From contig DATHUR010000042.1 in assembly GCA_035462025.1 (NCBI GenBank), positions 1 through 29,392 on the forward strand: a stretch of DNA of 29,392 nt, in the 5' to 3' direction. Position 1 is the first letter of the stretch, and the number at the start of each line of letters is the position of its first letter. Made by a program: the position numbers and the translations under genes. Shown in pieces: positions 1 to 8,518 of the stretch. Under the pieces are notes generated by a model that was not told the DNA's origin, made no database searches, and saw only the letters and a list, made by a program, of their open reading frames with translations. This DNA comes from Egicoccus sp035462025 (GTDB lineage: Bacteria; Actinomycetota; Nitriliruptoria; Nitriliruptorales; Nitriliruptoraceae).

Positions 1-1840
1 GGTGCAGTGCGGTCGCTGCGCCGGCCACGTCCCCCGCGGCGATGCCGGCGGCGCCGAGTGCCCGCCACCCGGCGCCGATGCCCCAGGGATACCCGGTGGC
101 CTCGGCCAGCGCGATCGCCTCCTCGATGACCGTGCGGGCGCGGTCGGGGTCCTCGACCGCCGTGACCGCGCCGCGGACGAGCGCGCCGAAGACCTGCAGG
201 ATCGGGCTGTCTCCGGCGGCCGTCCGAGCGAGCGCCTCGTCGACGAGGACGAGTGCGGCCGCGGCGTCGGTTCGCGCCTCGAGCAGCGCCGCGAACAGGC
301 GCAGTTCGATCGTGAACGCGACGAGCGCGAGCGTGTCCGCCACCTCGATCGCCTCGGCGAGTCGCGCGGCGGCCCTGGCCGGGTCGCCCGCGCGCAGGGC
401 GACGAGGTGGTCGGCCCGTGCCGCGAGCACGAAGCCGACGCCGCGCTCGCCGCCGGCGAGGACGCCGGCGAGCAGGTCCTCGGCCCGCTGCGGCCGGTCG
501 GTGAGCAGCGCCGCGGTCGCGGTGGTCGCCACCGCCATGTCCCAGACCGGACCGCTCCCGTCCGGCCACCGTCGCAGGATCTGCTCGCCCAGGTCGAACA
601 CCTTCTCGGCGCGCCCGTTGTGGACCAGCCCCCACAACGGTGCGAACAGGATCGTCGCCCGATCGGGATCGGGGTCGGCGAGCAGACATCGCCGCACGGC
701 GTCCTGCAGGTTGGCCTGCGCGACCTGGACCTGCTGGAACAGCTCGGCGGACCAGCCGAAGGCGCCGCGCGTGACCAGCGACGCCGCGACACCCACGTAG
801 TGGTCGATGCAGCGGGCATCGCACGGCGCGAGTTCGCCGCTGGCCTCGAGTTGGCGGCGCGCGTACAGCCGGATCGTCTCCGGCAGCCAGTACACGGTGT
901 CGCCTGCCCGCTCGCCCACCGAGAGCAGCGAGCGGTTGACGAGGATGTCCAGCCGATCGATCGTCACGGTCTCGGGCGTGTCGGGGCCGCCCGCGACGGT
1001 GTGCGCGGCAGCGACCGGGAACGGACCGGAGAACGCACCGAGGCTGGCGAAGAAGCGCTGGACGCCCGGCTCGAGGCGGTCGTACGACCAGTCGATCGCG
1101 GCCTCGAGGCTGCGGTGGCGCTCGGGGCCACGGTCGCGGCGGCGGGTCAGCAACTCGAAGCGGGCGTCGAGGTGGCGCAGGATGTCGCGCGGGTCGAGGC
1201 TGCGCGTCCGGGCGGCGGCCAGTTCGATCGCCAGGGGCAGCCCGTCGAGCCGGCGCGCGATGGCGGCCACGGTCCGCGCGGTCGTCGGGTCGTCGGACGG
1301 CGTCGCTCCGGCCTCGGTTGCGCGCTGGAGGAACAGCTGCACGGCCGGTGAGGAACGGATGGACGCGTCCGCGTCGTCGTCGGGGACCGGCAGCGGTGCG
1401 AGGACCAGTACCTGCTCGCCCGGGACGTCGAGGGGTTCACGGCTGGTCACCAGCAGCCGCCAGCGCGGACCGGCCGCGCGCAGGCGCTCGACCGACGCGG
1501 CCACCGCGTCGAGCAGGTGTTCGGCGTTGTCGAGCACGAGCAGGCGCGGTTGGTCGCCCAGCGCCGCGGCCGCCGCCGTCACGTCCGGGAACCCGAGGCT
1601 CTCGGCGATGACCGACGGCACACCGGACGGGTCGCGGACCGACGCGAGCTCGCAGATCACCGCCGGTAGCCCGCCCGGTTCGTGCACGGCCTCGCGGACG
1701 AGGCGGGTCTTGCCGACCCCGCCGGGACCGGTGACGGTCACGAGCCGGTGGCGGCGCAGTGCGCCGGCCAGCCGTGCCAGATCGGCCTCGCGGCCCAGCA
1801 TCGTGCCGGGCGCGGGCGCGCCCCGCGTGGTCGACGTCAC
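1..1840 (-). CDS. STAND/NB-ARC ATPase regulator, AfsR/LuxR-like (C-terminus outside window)
   Basis: The minus strand stays open from a GTG at 1840 to the window edge, giving 613 residues with no stop. The protein starts almost directly with a nucleotide-binding domain: LGRE lead-in at about residues 15-18, P-loop GPGGVGKT at 38-45, a Walker-B-like LLVLDNAEHLL near 100-110, then LLVTSREPL and GLPLAIELAAAR, the order seen in NB-ARC/STAND ATPases of the AfsR and large LuxR families. The following 350 residues are Ala/Leu-rich helices like a TPR sensor region. The GTG start is supported by GGGGAGG about 6 nt upstream. No helix-turn-helix is visible before the P-loop, so any DNA-binding domain should be at the unseen C-terminus. 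Family knowledge: such proteins are ATP-gated signal integrators and transcription activators. The gene is divergent from the methyltransferase at 1994, a possible target. Family assignment is firm; ligand and target are unknown. Confidence 0.85.
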   Translation of the reverse strand, partial: MTSTTRGAPAPGTMLGREADLARLAGALRRHRLVTVTGPGGVGKTRLVREAVHEPGGLPAVICELASVRDPSGVPSVIAESLGFPDVTAAAAALGDQPRLLVLDNAEHLLDAVAASVERLRAAGPRWRLLVTSREPLDVPGEQVLVLAPLPVPDDDADASIRSSPAVQLFLQRATEAGATPSDDPTTARTVAAIARRLDGLPLAIELAAARTRSLDPRDILRHLDARFELLTRRRDRGPERHRSLEAAIDWSYDRLEPGVQRFFASLGAFSGPFPVAAAHTVAGGPDTPETVTIDRLDILVNRSLLSVGERAGDTVYWLPETIRLYARRQLEASGELAPCDARCIDHYVGVAASLVTRGAFGWSAELFQQVQVAQANLQDAVRRCLLADPDPDRATILFAPLWGLVHNGRAEKVFDLGEQILRRWPDGSGPVWDMAVATTATAALLTDRPQRAEDLLAGVLAGGERGVGFVLAARADHLVALRAGDPARAAARLAEAIEVADTLALVAFTIELRLFAALLEARTDAAAALVLVDEALARTAAGDSPILQVFGALVRGAVTAVEDPDRARTVIEEAIALAEATGYPWGIGAGWRALGAAGIAAGDVAGAATALH

Positions 1841-1940
1841 CCTCGACCTCCCCGGCACGAGCGAACATCCGAGCGAGTCTGTCACCGCAGGTCGCCGTTG
1901 ACCAGACCTCTCGGCTGGGTCGGAACGCTGCGTCGAACGC

Positions 1941-1959
1941 CGTGAGATCGCATCTCACG
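1941..1959. promoter_or_regulatory. Perfect 19-bp inverted repeat, candidate operator
   Basis: CGTGAGAT, three bases (CGC), then ATCTCACG: eight-base arms with no mismatch, in the 153-bp spacer between the divergent regulator (start 1840) and the methyltransferase (start 1994). It lies 34 bp before the methyltransferase start. There is no T-run and no gene ends nearby, so an operator is likelier than a terminator. The half-site spacing (GTGA-N9-TCAC) does not fit CRP (GTGA-N6-TCAC). A TTGACC at 1898-1903 could be a -35 box but has no good -10 partner. Confidence 0.45.
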
Positions 1960-1993
1960 CCTTCAGGTCGTCCGCACCCAAGGAGAGAATCGG

Positions 1994-3088
1994 ATGACCA
2001 CGATGCACGTTTCCCCGCCGCTCACCGACCGGGCCGACGGCCTGGCCGAGCGGATCTTCGGCGCCACGATCGGCACGCTCGAGTTGTTCTCGATCCACGT
2101 CGGCCGGCGGCTCGGCCTGTACGCCCACCTGGCCGACGGCCGCCCGCGCACGGTCGACGAGGTCGCCATGCAGTGCGGGGTCGCCCCCCGCTACGCGAGG
2201 GAGTGGCTCGAGCAGCAGGCCGTCGCCGGCTTCCTCGACCTCGCGGTCGACAGCGACGACGCGTCACTGCGGCGGTACCGCCTCGCCGACGATCACGCCC
2301 GCGTCCTCGCCGACGCCGACGACCCGCTGCACGTCGCGCCGTTCTCGGCCGCGCTCGCCGGCATCGGCCAGGCGCTGCCGCACGTCGTCGACGCGTACCG
2401 CACCGGCGACGGCGTGCCCTACCACCTCTACGGTGAGGACTTCCGCGACGGCCAGGGCGGCATCAACCGCCCGGCGTTCAGCCGCGACCTCGTCGAGACC
2501 TGGCTGCCGGCGCTCCCCGACGTGCACCGCCGTCTCATGGAGGGCGCGCGGGTGGCCGACGTCGGCTGCGGCGTCGGGTTCGCGTCGCTGGCCGTCGCCC
2601 GCGCCTTCCCGTCCAGCACGGTGACCGGGATCGACACCGATGCCGGCTCGATCGCCGACGCGCAGCGGCAGACGCCGTCCGAACTCGCCGACCGGCTCCG
2701 CTTCGTCACCGCGGACGGGGCCGACGCGGACCGTCACGGTCCGTTCGACCTCGTGCTCGTGCTCGAGACGCTGCACGACATCGGCGACCCGGTGGCCGCC
2801 CTGTCGGGCATCCGGTCGTCGCTCGCCGACGGTGGGGTCGTCCTGGTCGCGGACGAGCGGGTGGCCGAGCGCTACACGGCACCCGGTGACGAGATCGAAC
2901 GCATGATGTACGGCTGGAGCGTGACCGCCTGCCTGCCGGCCGCGGTCACCGACGGCGGTCCCGGTGCGGTCGGCACGGCGATCCGGCCGGCGACGGTGCG
3001 CCGTGTCGCCACCGAGGCGGGGTTCGGGTCGGTCGAGGTGCTGCCGATCGAGAACGAGCTGTTCCGCTTCTACCGCCTCGAGGCCTGA
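1994..3088 (+). CDS. SAM-dependent methyltransferase with N-terminal winged-helix domain (Rv2258c-like)
   Basis: 364 aa, ATG preceded by AAGGAGAG, a strong ribosome binding site. Residues about 20-90 look like a winged-helix dimerisation domain (TIGTLELFSIHVGRRLGLY, then TVDEVAMQCGVAPRYAREWL). The Rossmann methyltransferase follows: motif I VADVGCGVG at 187-195, an acidic residue after strand 2 in VTGIDTD, motif II/III-like FDLVLVLETLHDIGDP, and VVLVADERV. This layout matches the Rv2258c-type class I methyltransferases that carry a transcription-factor-like N-terminal domain. The substrate, probably a small molecule, cannot be read from the sequence. The gene stands alone: a divergent ATPase regulator lies upstream across a spacer with a palindrome, and a GC hairpin follows the stop. 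The C-terminus is complete. Confidence 0.85.
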   Translation: MTTMHVSPPLTDRADGLAERIFGATIGTLELFSIHVGRRLGLYAHLADGRPRTVDEVAMQCGVAPRYAREWLEQQAVAGFLDLAVDSDDASLRRYRLADDHARVLADADDPLHVAPFSAALAGIGQALPHVVDAYRTGDGVPYHLYGEDFRDGQGGINRPAFSRDLVETWLPALPDVHRRLMEGARVADVGCGVGFASLAVARAFPSSTVTGIDTDAGSIADAQRQTPSELADRLRFVTADGADADRHGPFDLVLVLETLHDIGDPVAALSGIRSSLADGGVVLVADERVAERYTAPGDEIERMMYGWSVTACLPAAVTDGGPGAVGTAIRPATVRRVATEAGFGSVEVLPIENELFRFYRLEA

Positions 3089-3108
3089 GCCTCGACGCTG
3101 AACCTGGC

Positions 3109-3138
3109 GGGCCCGCGGCCGACCGGAGCCGCGGGCCC
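3109..3138 (+). terminator. GC-rich hairpin after methyltransferase gene
   Basis: Perfect 11-bp stem (GGGCCCGCGGC at 3109-3119, GCCGCGGGCCC at 3128-3138) with an 8-base loop, starting 20 bp after the methyltransferase stop. No T-run follows, which is common for terminators in GC-rich actinobacteria. It separates this gene from the DUF1385-prfA operon. Confidence 0.6.
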
Positions 3139-3155
3139 TGCCCACGGGTGGCGGG

Positions 3156-3161
3156 TACCGT
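3156..3161 (+). promoter_or_regulatory. Possible -10 box (TACCGT) for the DUF1385-prfA operon
   Basis: TACCGT in the context GGGTACCGTGCC, between the hairpin at 3109-3138 and the GTG at 3218. It fits the TAnnnT pattern seen before several other genes in this window. No -35 box is clear, so the call is weak. Confidence 0.2.
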
Positions 3162-3217
3162 GCCATCCCCGTCCGGGCCGGCCATGCCCGCCCGTCACGC
3201 TGCCCGAAAGACTGCCC

Positions 3218-4282
3218 GTGAGCTCCGAGCCGACCCGCACGCGCCCCGACCCGCTCGAGGCCGCCCCCCACTACTACGGCGGTCAGGCGGTCATCGAGGG
3301 CGTCATGATGCGCGGCGCCGACCGGTGGGCCGTCGCGGTCCGGCGACCGAGCGGTGACATCTGGCTCGAGTGCCAGCCGGTGTCCGACCTGCCCAAGCGT
3401 CACAAGATCCTGACCAGGCCGATGCTCCGCGGCTGCTACGCCCTGGTCGACTCGCTGTCGATCGGTATGAAGGCGCTCGGGATCTCGGCGACCCAGGCGT
3501 TCGACGACGAGGAAGAGGAAGAACTCGGCAAGGGGGCGGTCGGCGCCTCGATGTTCGTCGCCCTGCTGCTGTTCATCGGCATCTTCATCTTCCTGCCGTC
3601 GGCCGGCACGAAGGGTGTCGACGCGCTGCTCGGCCACCACCTCGGCGACGGCGTCTGGTTCCACCTCGTCGAGTCGCTCGTCCGCGTCGTGATCTTCCTC
3701 GCCTATCTGTCGGCGATCTCGCTGATGGCCGACATCCGCCGCGTGTTCCAGTACCACGGCGCCGAGCACAAGACGATCGCGGCGTGGGAGCACGGTGACG
3801 TGCTCGAACCCGAGAACGTCGACAAGTACTCCACGCTCCACGTCCGCTGCGGCACCAACTTCCTGATCATGGTGATGCTGCTCGCGGTGATCGTCTACAC
3901 CGTCGCCGGCGTGGCCGTCCCGCCGCCCGCGGACGCCGGCCTGATCCTGACCATCCTCTACCACGTGGCCCTGCGCATCGTGCTGCTCCCGGTCGTCGCC
4001 GGTCTCGCCTACGAGGGCCTGCGCCTCGGCGCCTCGCGGGGCGACAACCCGATCGTCAAGGCCCTGATGAAGCCCGGCCTGTGGCTGCAACTGATCACGA
4101 CCAAGCAGCCGACCCGCGACCAGATCGAGGTCGCCATCCGCTCGTTCGAGGCGGTCGTGCCGCAGGGCCTGCGCGAGGGACGGGTGCCCCACACGCTCGA
4201 CAGCCCGATCACGCTGGCCCGCGACGGCCTGCCGGTCCACCTCACCGACGCCGACGTCCGCGTCGACGGTGACGAGGTCTGA
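3218..4282 (+). CDS. DUF1385 membrane protein (YqhQ-like)
   Basis: 354 aa, GTG start. The N-terminal YYGGQAVIEGVMMRG (residues about 19-33) is the hallmark of the DUF1385/YqhQ family. Hydrophobic segments follow at about 105-125 (VALLLFIGIFIFLP), 145-170, 205-225 and 240-260; between them is the conserved YHGAEHKTIAAWE, then LHVRCGTNFL. The His/Glu/Cys-containing motifs are typical of the family and could bind metal, but no activity is established. The stop lies two bases before the prfA start, so the two are co-transcribed; DUF1385 next to prfA/prmC is a recurring arrangement in Clostridia and Actinobacteria. The Shine-Dalgarno sequence is weak (GAAAG), yet the conserved motif begins soon after the start, which supports the chosen codon. 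Confidence 0.88.
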   Translation: MSSEPTRTRPDPLEAAPHYYGGQAVIEGVMMRGADRWAVAVRRPSGDIWLECQPVSDLPKRHKILTRPMLRGCYALVDSLSIGMKALGISATQAFDDEEEEELGKGAVGASMFVALLLFIGIFIFLPSAGTKGVDALLGHHLGDGVWFHLVESLVRVVIFLAYLSAISLMADIRRVFQYHGAEHKTIAAWEHGDVLEPENVDKYSTLHVRCGTNFLIMVMLLAVIVYTVAGVAVPPPADAGLILTILYHVALRIVLLPVVAGLAYEGLRLGASRGDNPIVKALMKPGLWLQLITTKQPTRDQIEVAIRSFEAVVPQGLREGRVPHTLDSPITLARDGLPVHLTDADVRVDGDEV

Positions 4283-4284
4283 GC

Positions 4285-5357
<1,073 letters not shown>

Positions 5358-5361
<4 letters not shown>

Positions 5362-6257
5362 CCTCCGCGGACCGGGCCACCGTCGCCAGGGTGGCGGCAC
5401 GGCTCGCCGCGGCGGGTGTCCCGACGCCCGAGGTCGACGCCCGCTGGTTGGTCGAGCACGTCACCGCCCTGACCGGTGGCTGCGAGGGGTGCGGGGGCGC
5501 GCTGCTCGACGGACTGGTCGCCCGACGCGCCGCCCGCGAGCCGCTGCAACTCGTGCTCGGCAAGACCTGGTTCCGCGAACTCGAACTGCGCTGTGCCCCC
5601 GGGGTGTTCATCCCGCGGCCCGAGACCGAGATCGTCGCCGGCGTCGCGATCGGCGAGGCGCGGCGGCATGCGACGCCGGTCGTCGCCGAGCCCTGCACCG
5701 GCACGGGCGCCATCGCCCTGTCCGTCGCCGTCGAAGTCCCCTGGGCCAGGGTCGTCGCGACCGACCTCGACCCGGCCGCGGTCGACCTCGCCCGCGACAA
5801 CCTCGCCCGGGTGCTCGCCGGCGAAGCGGGCCCGCCGCTGCTCGCCGACCAGGTCGAGATCCTGCACGGCGACCTGCTCGCCCCGCTCCGATCCCCCGGA
5901 GCCCACCAAGCCTGGGCGCCGCATCTGCGAGGTGCGCTCGACGTGCTGGTGTCCAACCCGCCGTACCTGCCGGCCGCCGACCGGGGGAGTTGGCACCCCG
6001 AGGTCGCCGCGCACGATCCGGACGCCGCGCTCGTCGGCGGCGAGGACGGCCACGAGGTCGTCGACCGCCTGCTGCGCGCCGCGGCGACCTGGCTGCGCCC
6101 AGGCGGGCTGGTCGTGCTCGAGATCGACGAGCGGCGCGGTCCCGACGCCCGTGCCGCCGCGACGGCGGCCGGCCTCGTCGACGTGCGCATCGTCGCCGAC
6201 CTGACGGGTGCCGACCGGGCCGTGACGGCGCGGCGGCCCGACACCGCGCCCCGGTAG
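5358..6257 (+). CDS. prmC: Peptide chain release factor N5-glutamine methyltransferase
   Basis: 299 aa from the GTG that overlaps the prfA stop; an upstream in-frame extension is possible but would lie inside prfA. PrmC methylates the glutamine of the release factor GGQ motif using SAM. An N-terminal helical domain binds the factor (PEVDARWLVEHV), followed by LGKTWFRELELRC and FIPRPETE. The SAM motif is EPCTGTGAIALSVA, and the catalytic NPPY is at residues 200-203. Just before NPPY, residues about 177-190 (RSPGAHQAWAPHL) look like an extra loop compared with the family. Its DNA carries the GCCCACCAAGCC repeat also found in rmlD. The reading frame is intact and all catalytic motifs remain, so the enzyme should work. 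Confidence 0.95.
5892..5917 (+). repeat. GCCCACCAAGCC repeat, copy 1 (inside prmC)
   Basis: C-rich lead-in TCCCCCGGA at 5892-5900, then GCCCACCAAGCC at 5901-5912 and TGGGC. It is read in frame as SPG-AHQA-W. The same 12-mer is at 7358-7369 in rmlD, and a one-mismatch copy is at 26916-26927. Flanking C-rich and G-rich arms give a partial stem around the conserved loop. Confidence 0.5.
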
Positions 6258-6260
6258 CGT
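6255..6260 (+). promoter_or_regulatory. Possible -10 box (TAGCGT) for the Sua5-like gene
   Basis: TAGCGT overlaps the prmC TAG stop in the context CGGTAGCGTTCG, 29 bp before the GTG at 6289. The same hexamer precedes rmlD, the atp operon and the VWA gene. No -35 box is evident. Confidence 0.25.
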
Positions 6261-6288
6261 TCGCCTTCCGACGTGAGGAGCCATCAGC

Positions 6289-7011
6289 GTGTCCGGCGAA
6301 CTGCTCGACGTCACCGGCGACGGTCGGGAAGAGGCCGTGCTGCGCGCGACGGAGGCGCTGCGCCAGGGTCGCCTGGTCGTGGTGCCCACCGACACCTTCT
6401 ACGGCGTCGCCGCGGACGCGTTCAACCCGCAGGGCACCGGCCGGCTGTTCGCCGCCCGCCAGCAGCCCCGCCGTGTGCCGCTGTCGGTGCTGGTGCGCTC
6501 GCCGAAACAGCTCGCGGGCCTGACGACCATCGTGCCCGAGGCCGCGGAACGCCTGGTCGCCGCCTACTGGCCCGGCCCGCTCACGATCGTCCTGCACGCC
6601 GAGCCGAACCTGCGCTGGGAGCTCGGCCGCAACGAGGGCACCGTCGCGGTGCGCATGCCCCTCGACGACGTGGCCCTCGCGGTGGTCCGTGCGGTCGGCC
6701 CGCTCGCCCTGACCGGCGCGTCGCAGAGCGGACAGCCGGCGCCGACCACCGCGGGCGCCGCGATCGACCAACTCGGCGACGAGGTCGAGTACTACCTCGA
6801 CGACGGTCCGCGCCCCGGCGGCCGCGGTTCGACCATCGTCGACCTCACGCGCAAGGAGCCTGCCATCCTCCGTCCGGGCAACCTCGACGACGAGGAGGTC
6901 CTCGCGGTCGCGCGCGGCGAACTCGACCCGTTCGCGACCACGATGCCGCCACCCGACCCGGCCGGCCCCGCGGGCGCGGGAGCGGCCGAGCCGGAGCCCG
7001 GTGGGGACTAG
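6289..7011 (+). CDS. Sua5/TsaC/YciO-family protein with altered KRSN signature
   Basis: 240 aa, GTG start after GAGGAG. The fold signature is clear: GRLVVVPTDTFYGVAADAF at 28-45, YWPGPLTIVL near 93-102, TVAVRMP, GGRGSTIVDLT and ILRPG. Canonical family members make threonylcarbamoyl-AMP for tRNA t6A37, and position after prmC is the usual place for this gene. However, the four residues of the KRSN active-site signature are all changed: the usual K-x-R is R57-Q-Q59 (AARQQP), and the usual S-A-N is G143-A-S145 (LTGASQSG). PTDTVYGLA is PTDTFYGVA. The last 25 residues form a Pro/Ala-rich tail. It may be a divergent enzyme, a YciO-like paralogue with another nucleotide substrate, or a scaffold; I give no gene symbol for this reason. 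Confidence 0.85.
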   Translation: MSGELLDVTGDGREEAVLRATEALRQGRLVVVPTDTFYGVAADAFNPQGTGRLFAARQQPRRVPLSVLVRSPKQLAGLTTIVPEAAERLVAAYWPGPLTIVLHAEPNLRWELGRNEGTVAVRMPLDDVALAVVRAVGPLALTGASQSGQPAPTTAGAAIDQLGDEVEYYLDDGPRPGGRGSTIVDLTRKEPAILRPGNLDDEEVLAVARGELDPFATTMPPPDPAGPAGAGAAEPEPGGD

Positions 7012-7014
7012 CGT
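7009..7014 (+). promoter_or_regulatory. Possible -10 box (TAGCGT) for the rmlDCAB genes
   Basis: TAGCGT overlaps the TAG stop of the Sua5-like gene in the context ACTAGCGTGCG, 22 bp before the preferred rmlD start. If used, the transcript would begin close to the AAGGGG ribosome binding site at 7026-7031. No -35 box is seen. Confidence 0.2.
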
Positions 7015-7036
7015 GCGCGACGGACGAAGGGGCAGC

Positions 7037-7930
7037 GTGCGTGTGCTGATCACCGGGGCCGGCGGCCAGCTCGGTCTCGACCTGCTCGACGTCTTCGAGG
7101 ACGCCGTCGGCCTGACGCGCGCCGACCTCGACGTGGCCGACGAGCCGGCCGTGCGCCAGGCCGTCGAGGAACTCGCGCCCGATCTCGTGGTCAACGCGGC
7201 GGCAATGACCGACGTCGACGGTTGCGAGGCCGATCCCGACCGGGCGCACGTGGTGAACGCGCTCGGGCCCTGGTGGCTCGCCCGCGCCTGCCGCGACACC
7301 GGCGCCGCCCTGGTGCAGGTGTCCACCGACTACGTCTTCGATGGTCTTCCTCCCTGGGCCCACCAAGCCGGGGGGACAGCGCCCGACGGGCGGGACGGGC
7401 GCGGGTACGTCGAGACCGACCTCGCCCGACCGCTGAACGCGTACGGACGCAGCAAGCTGGCCGGCGAGCAACTGGTGCGCGACACCCTCGCGGCCCACTA
7501 CATCGTGCGGACGGCATGGCTCTTCGGGGCGCGCGGCGACAACTTCGTGCGCACGATGCTCCGGGTCGGGCGTGAGCGCGGCACCGCGCGGGTCGTCGAC
7601 GACCAGGTCGGCTCGCCGACCTCGACCCGCGACCTCGCCGGCGCCATCCGCGAACTCGCGGTCAGCGGCCGGTTCGGCACCTACCACCGCACCAACGCGG
7701 GCCGGTGCTCGCGCTTCGAGCAGGCCGCGGCCGTGTTCGAACTCGCCGGCCTCGACGTCGACCTGCGGGCGACCGGCTCGACCGACCTCGACCGTGCGGC
7801 ACGGCGGCCCGCCTTCTCGGTGCTCGACAACCGGCACGCCGAACTCAGCGGGCTGCGACGGATGCCGGCGTGGCGGGACGCGCTGACGCGGACGCTGGAC
7901 GACCTGGGCGAACTCGCCCCCGCCCGCTGA
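7037..7930 (+). CDS. rmlD: dTDP-4-dehydrorhamnose reductase
   Basis: 297 aa from the GTG at 7037, chosen because AAGGGG lies 5 nt upstream and the protein then begins directly with the Rossmann strand; in-frame GTGs at 7001 and 7013 are less likely. RmlD performs the last step to dTDP-L-rhamnose, NAD(P)H-dependent reduction of the 4-keto sugar. Visible are ITGAGGQLG (nucleotide binding), NAAAMTDVDGCE, STDYVFDG, the catalytic Y136-x3-K140 in YGRSKLAGEQ, and RTAWLFG. Between STDYVFDG and the YxxxK segment sits an extra stretch of about 15 residues (PPWAHQAGGTAPDG), encoded partly by the GCCCACCAAGCC repeat. First gene of a tight rmlD-C-A-B cluster. Confidence 0.93.
   Translation: MRVLITGAGGQLGLDLLDVFEDAVGLTRADLDVADEPAVRQAVEELAPDLVVNAAAMTDVDGCEADPDRAHVVNALGPWWLARACRDTGAALVQVSTDYVFDGLPPWAHQAGGTAPDGRDGRGYVETDLARPLNAYGRSKLAGEQLVRDTLAAHYIVRTAWLFGARGDNFVRTMLRVGRERGTARVVDDQVGSPTSTRDLAGAIRELAVSGRFGTYHRTNAGRCSRFEQAAAVFELAGLDVDLRATGSTDLDRAARRPAFSVLDNRHAELSGLRRMPAWRDALTRTLDDLGELAPAR
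7348..7375 (+). repeat. GCCCACCAAGCC repeat, copy 2 (inside rmlD)
   Basis: TCCTCCCTGG, then GCCCACCAAGCC at 7358-7369 and GGGGGG. In RNA, 7350-7357 can pair with 7368-7375 (8 bp, two G-U pairs) around a 10-base loop. It is read in frame as PPW-AHQA-GG, the same frame as the prmC copy, within an extra loop of RmlD. Confidence 0.5.
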
Positions 7931-7957
7931 TCCCCGACCGCGAACAGGACGCGCACG

Positions 7958-8518
7958 GTGCCGATCGAACCCACCGACATCGAGGGGTTGTTCGTCGTGT
8001 CCTGGGACACGCACGCCGACGATCGCGGCTTCTTCCGCCAGACCTACCAGGTCTCGGAACTCGAGCGGCTGCTCGGTCGGTCCGTGGTGTTCCGGCAGGG
8101 CAACCATGCCCGTTCGCGGCCGGGCGTGCTGCGCGGGTTCCACGCCGAGCCGTGGGACAAGCTCGTCTACGTCGCACGCGGCACCGTCGAGGCCGCCGTC
8201 GCCGATGTCCGGCCCGACAGCCCCACCTTCGGCGAGGTCCGCACCTTCCGGCTCGGGGACGACGCCCCCGACCGTCGCCGCCTGTACCTGACGAGGGGCC
8301 TCGCCAACTCGTACTGCGTCCTCGGCGGCAGCGACGCGGACTACCTCTACGACGCCACGGCCGAGTGGTCGCCGACCAGTCCACGGGTGACGGTCGCGTG
8401 GGACGACCCCGACCTCGCGGTCGACTGGCCCGTCACCGACCCGGTCCTGTCGCCCGCCGACCGCGCCAACCCCACGCTGCGCCGGCAGTTCCCCGACCAT
8501 CCGCGGTGGCGGCGATGA
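7958..8518 (+). CDS. rmlC: dTDP-4-dehydrorhamnose 3,5-epimerase (RmlC family)
   Basis: 186 aa, GTG start, 27 bp after rmlD. It has the RmlC cupin pattern: DDRGFFRQTY, QGNHARSRPGVLRG, then FHAEPWDKLVYV with the catalytic-type His, an Arg/Asp-containing ADVRPDSPTFGEVR, the LTRGLANSYCVL strand, and DYLYDATAEW with the tyrosine region, closing with WDDPDLAVDWPV. The classic LRGLHYQ...KLV loop is replaced by the shorter HAEPWDKLV form, which marks a side branch of the family. Context with rmlD, rmlA and rmlB makes epimerisation of dTDP-4-keto-6-deoxyglucose at C3 and C5 the best call. The stop overlaps the rmlA ATG (ATGA). Confidence 0.88.
   Translation: MPIEPTDIEGLFVVSWDTHADDRGFFRQTYQVSELERLLGRSVVFRQGNHARSRPGVLRGFHAEPWDKLVYVARGTVEAAVADVRPDSPTFGEVRTFRLGDDAPDRRRLYLTRGLANSYCVLGGSDADYLYDATAEWSPTSPRVTVAWDDPDLAVDWPVTDPVLSPADRANPTLRRQFPDHPRWRR

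Noticed and set aside
2..1351. A 449-codon open frame on the plus strand at the left edge
   Set aside because: The minus strand encodes an NB-ARC ATPase with P-loop and Walker B over the same bases. The plus-strand product is low-complexity Arg/Gly/Asp sequence.
2264..4240. A 658-codon minus-strand open frame spanning the methyltransferase and DUF1385 genes
   Set aside because: It crosses two plus-strand genes with clear motifs and the terminator between them. No domain is visible in its translation.
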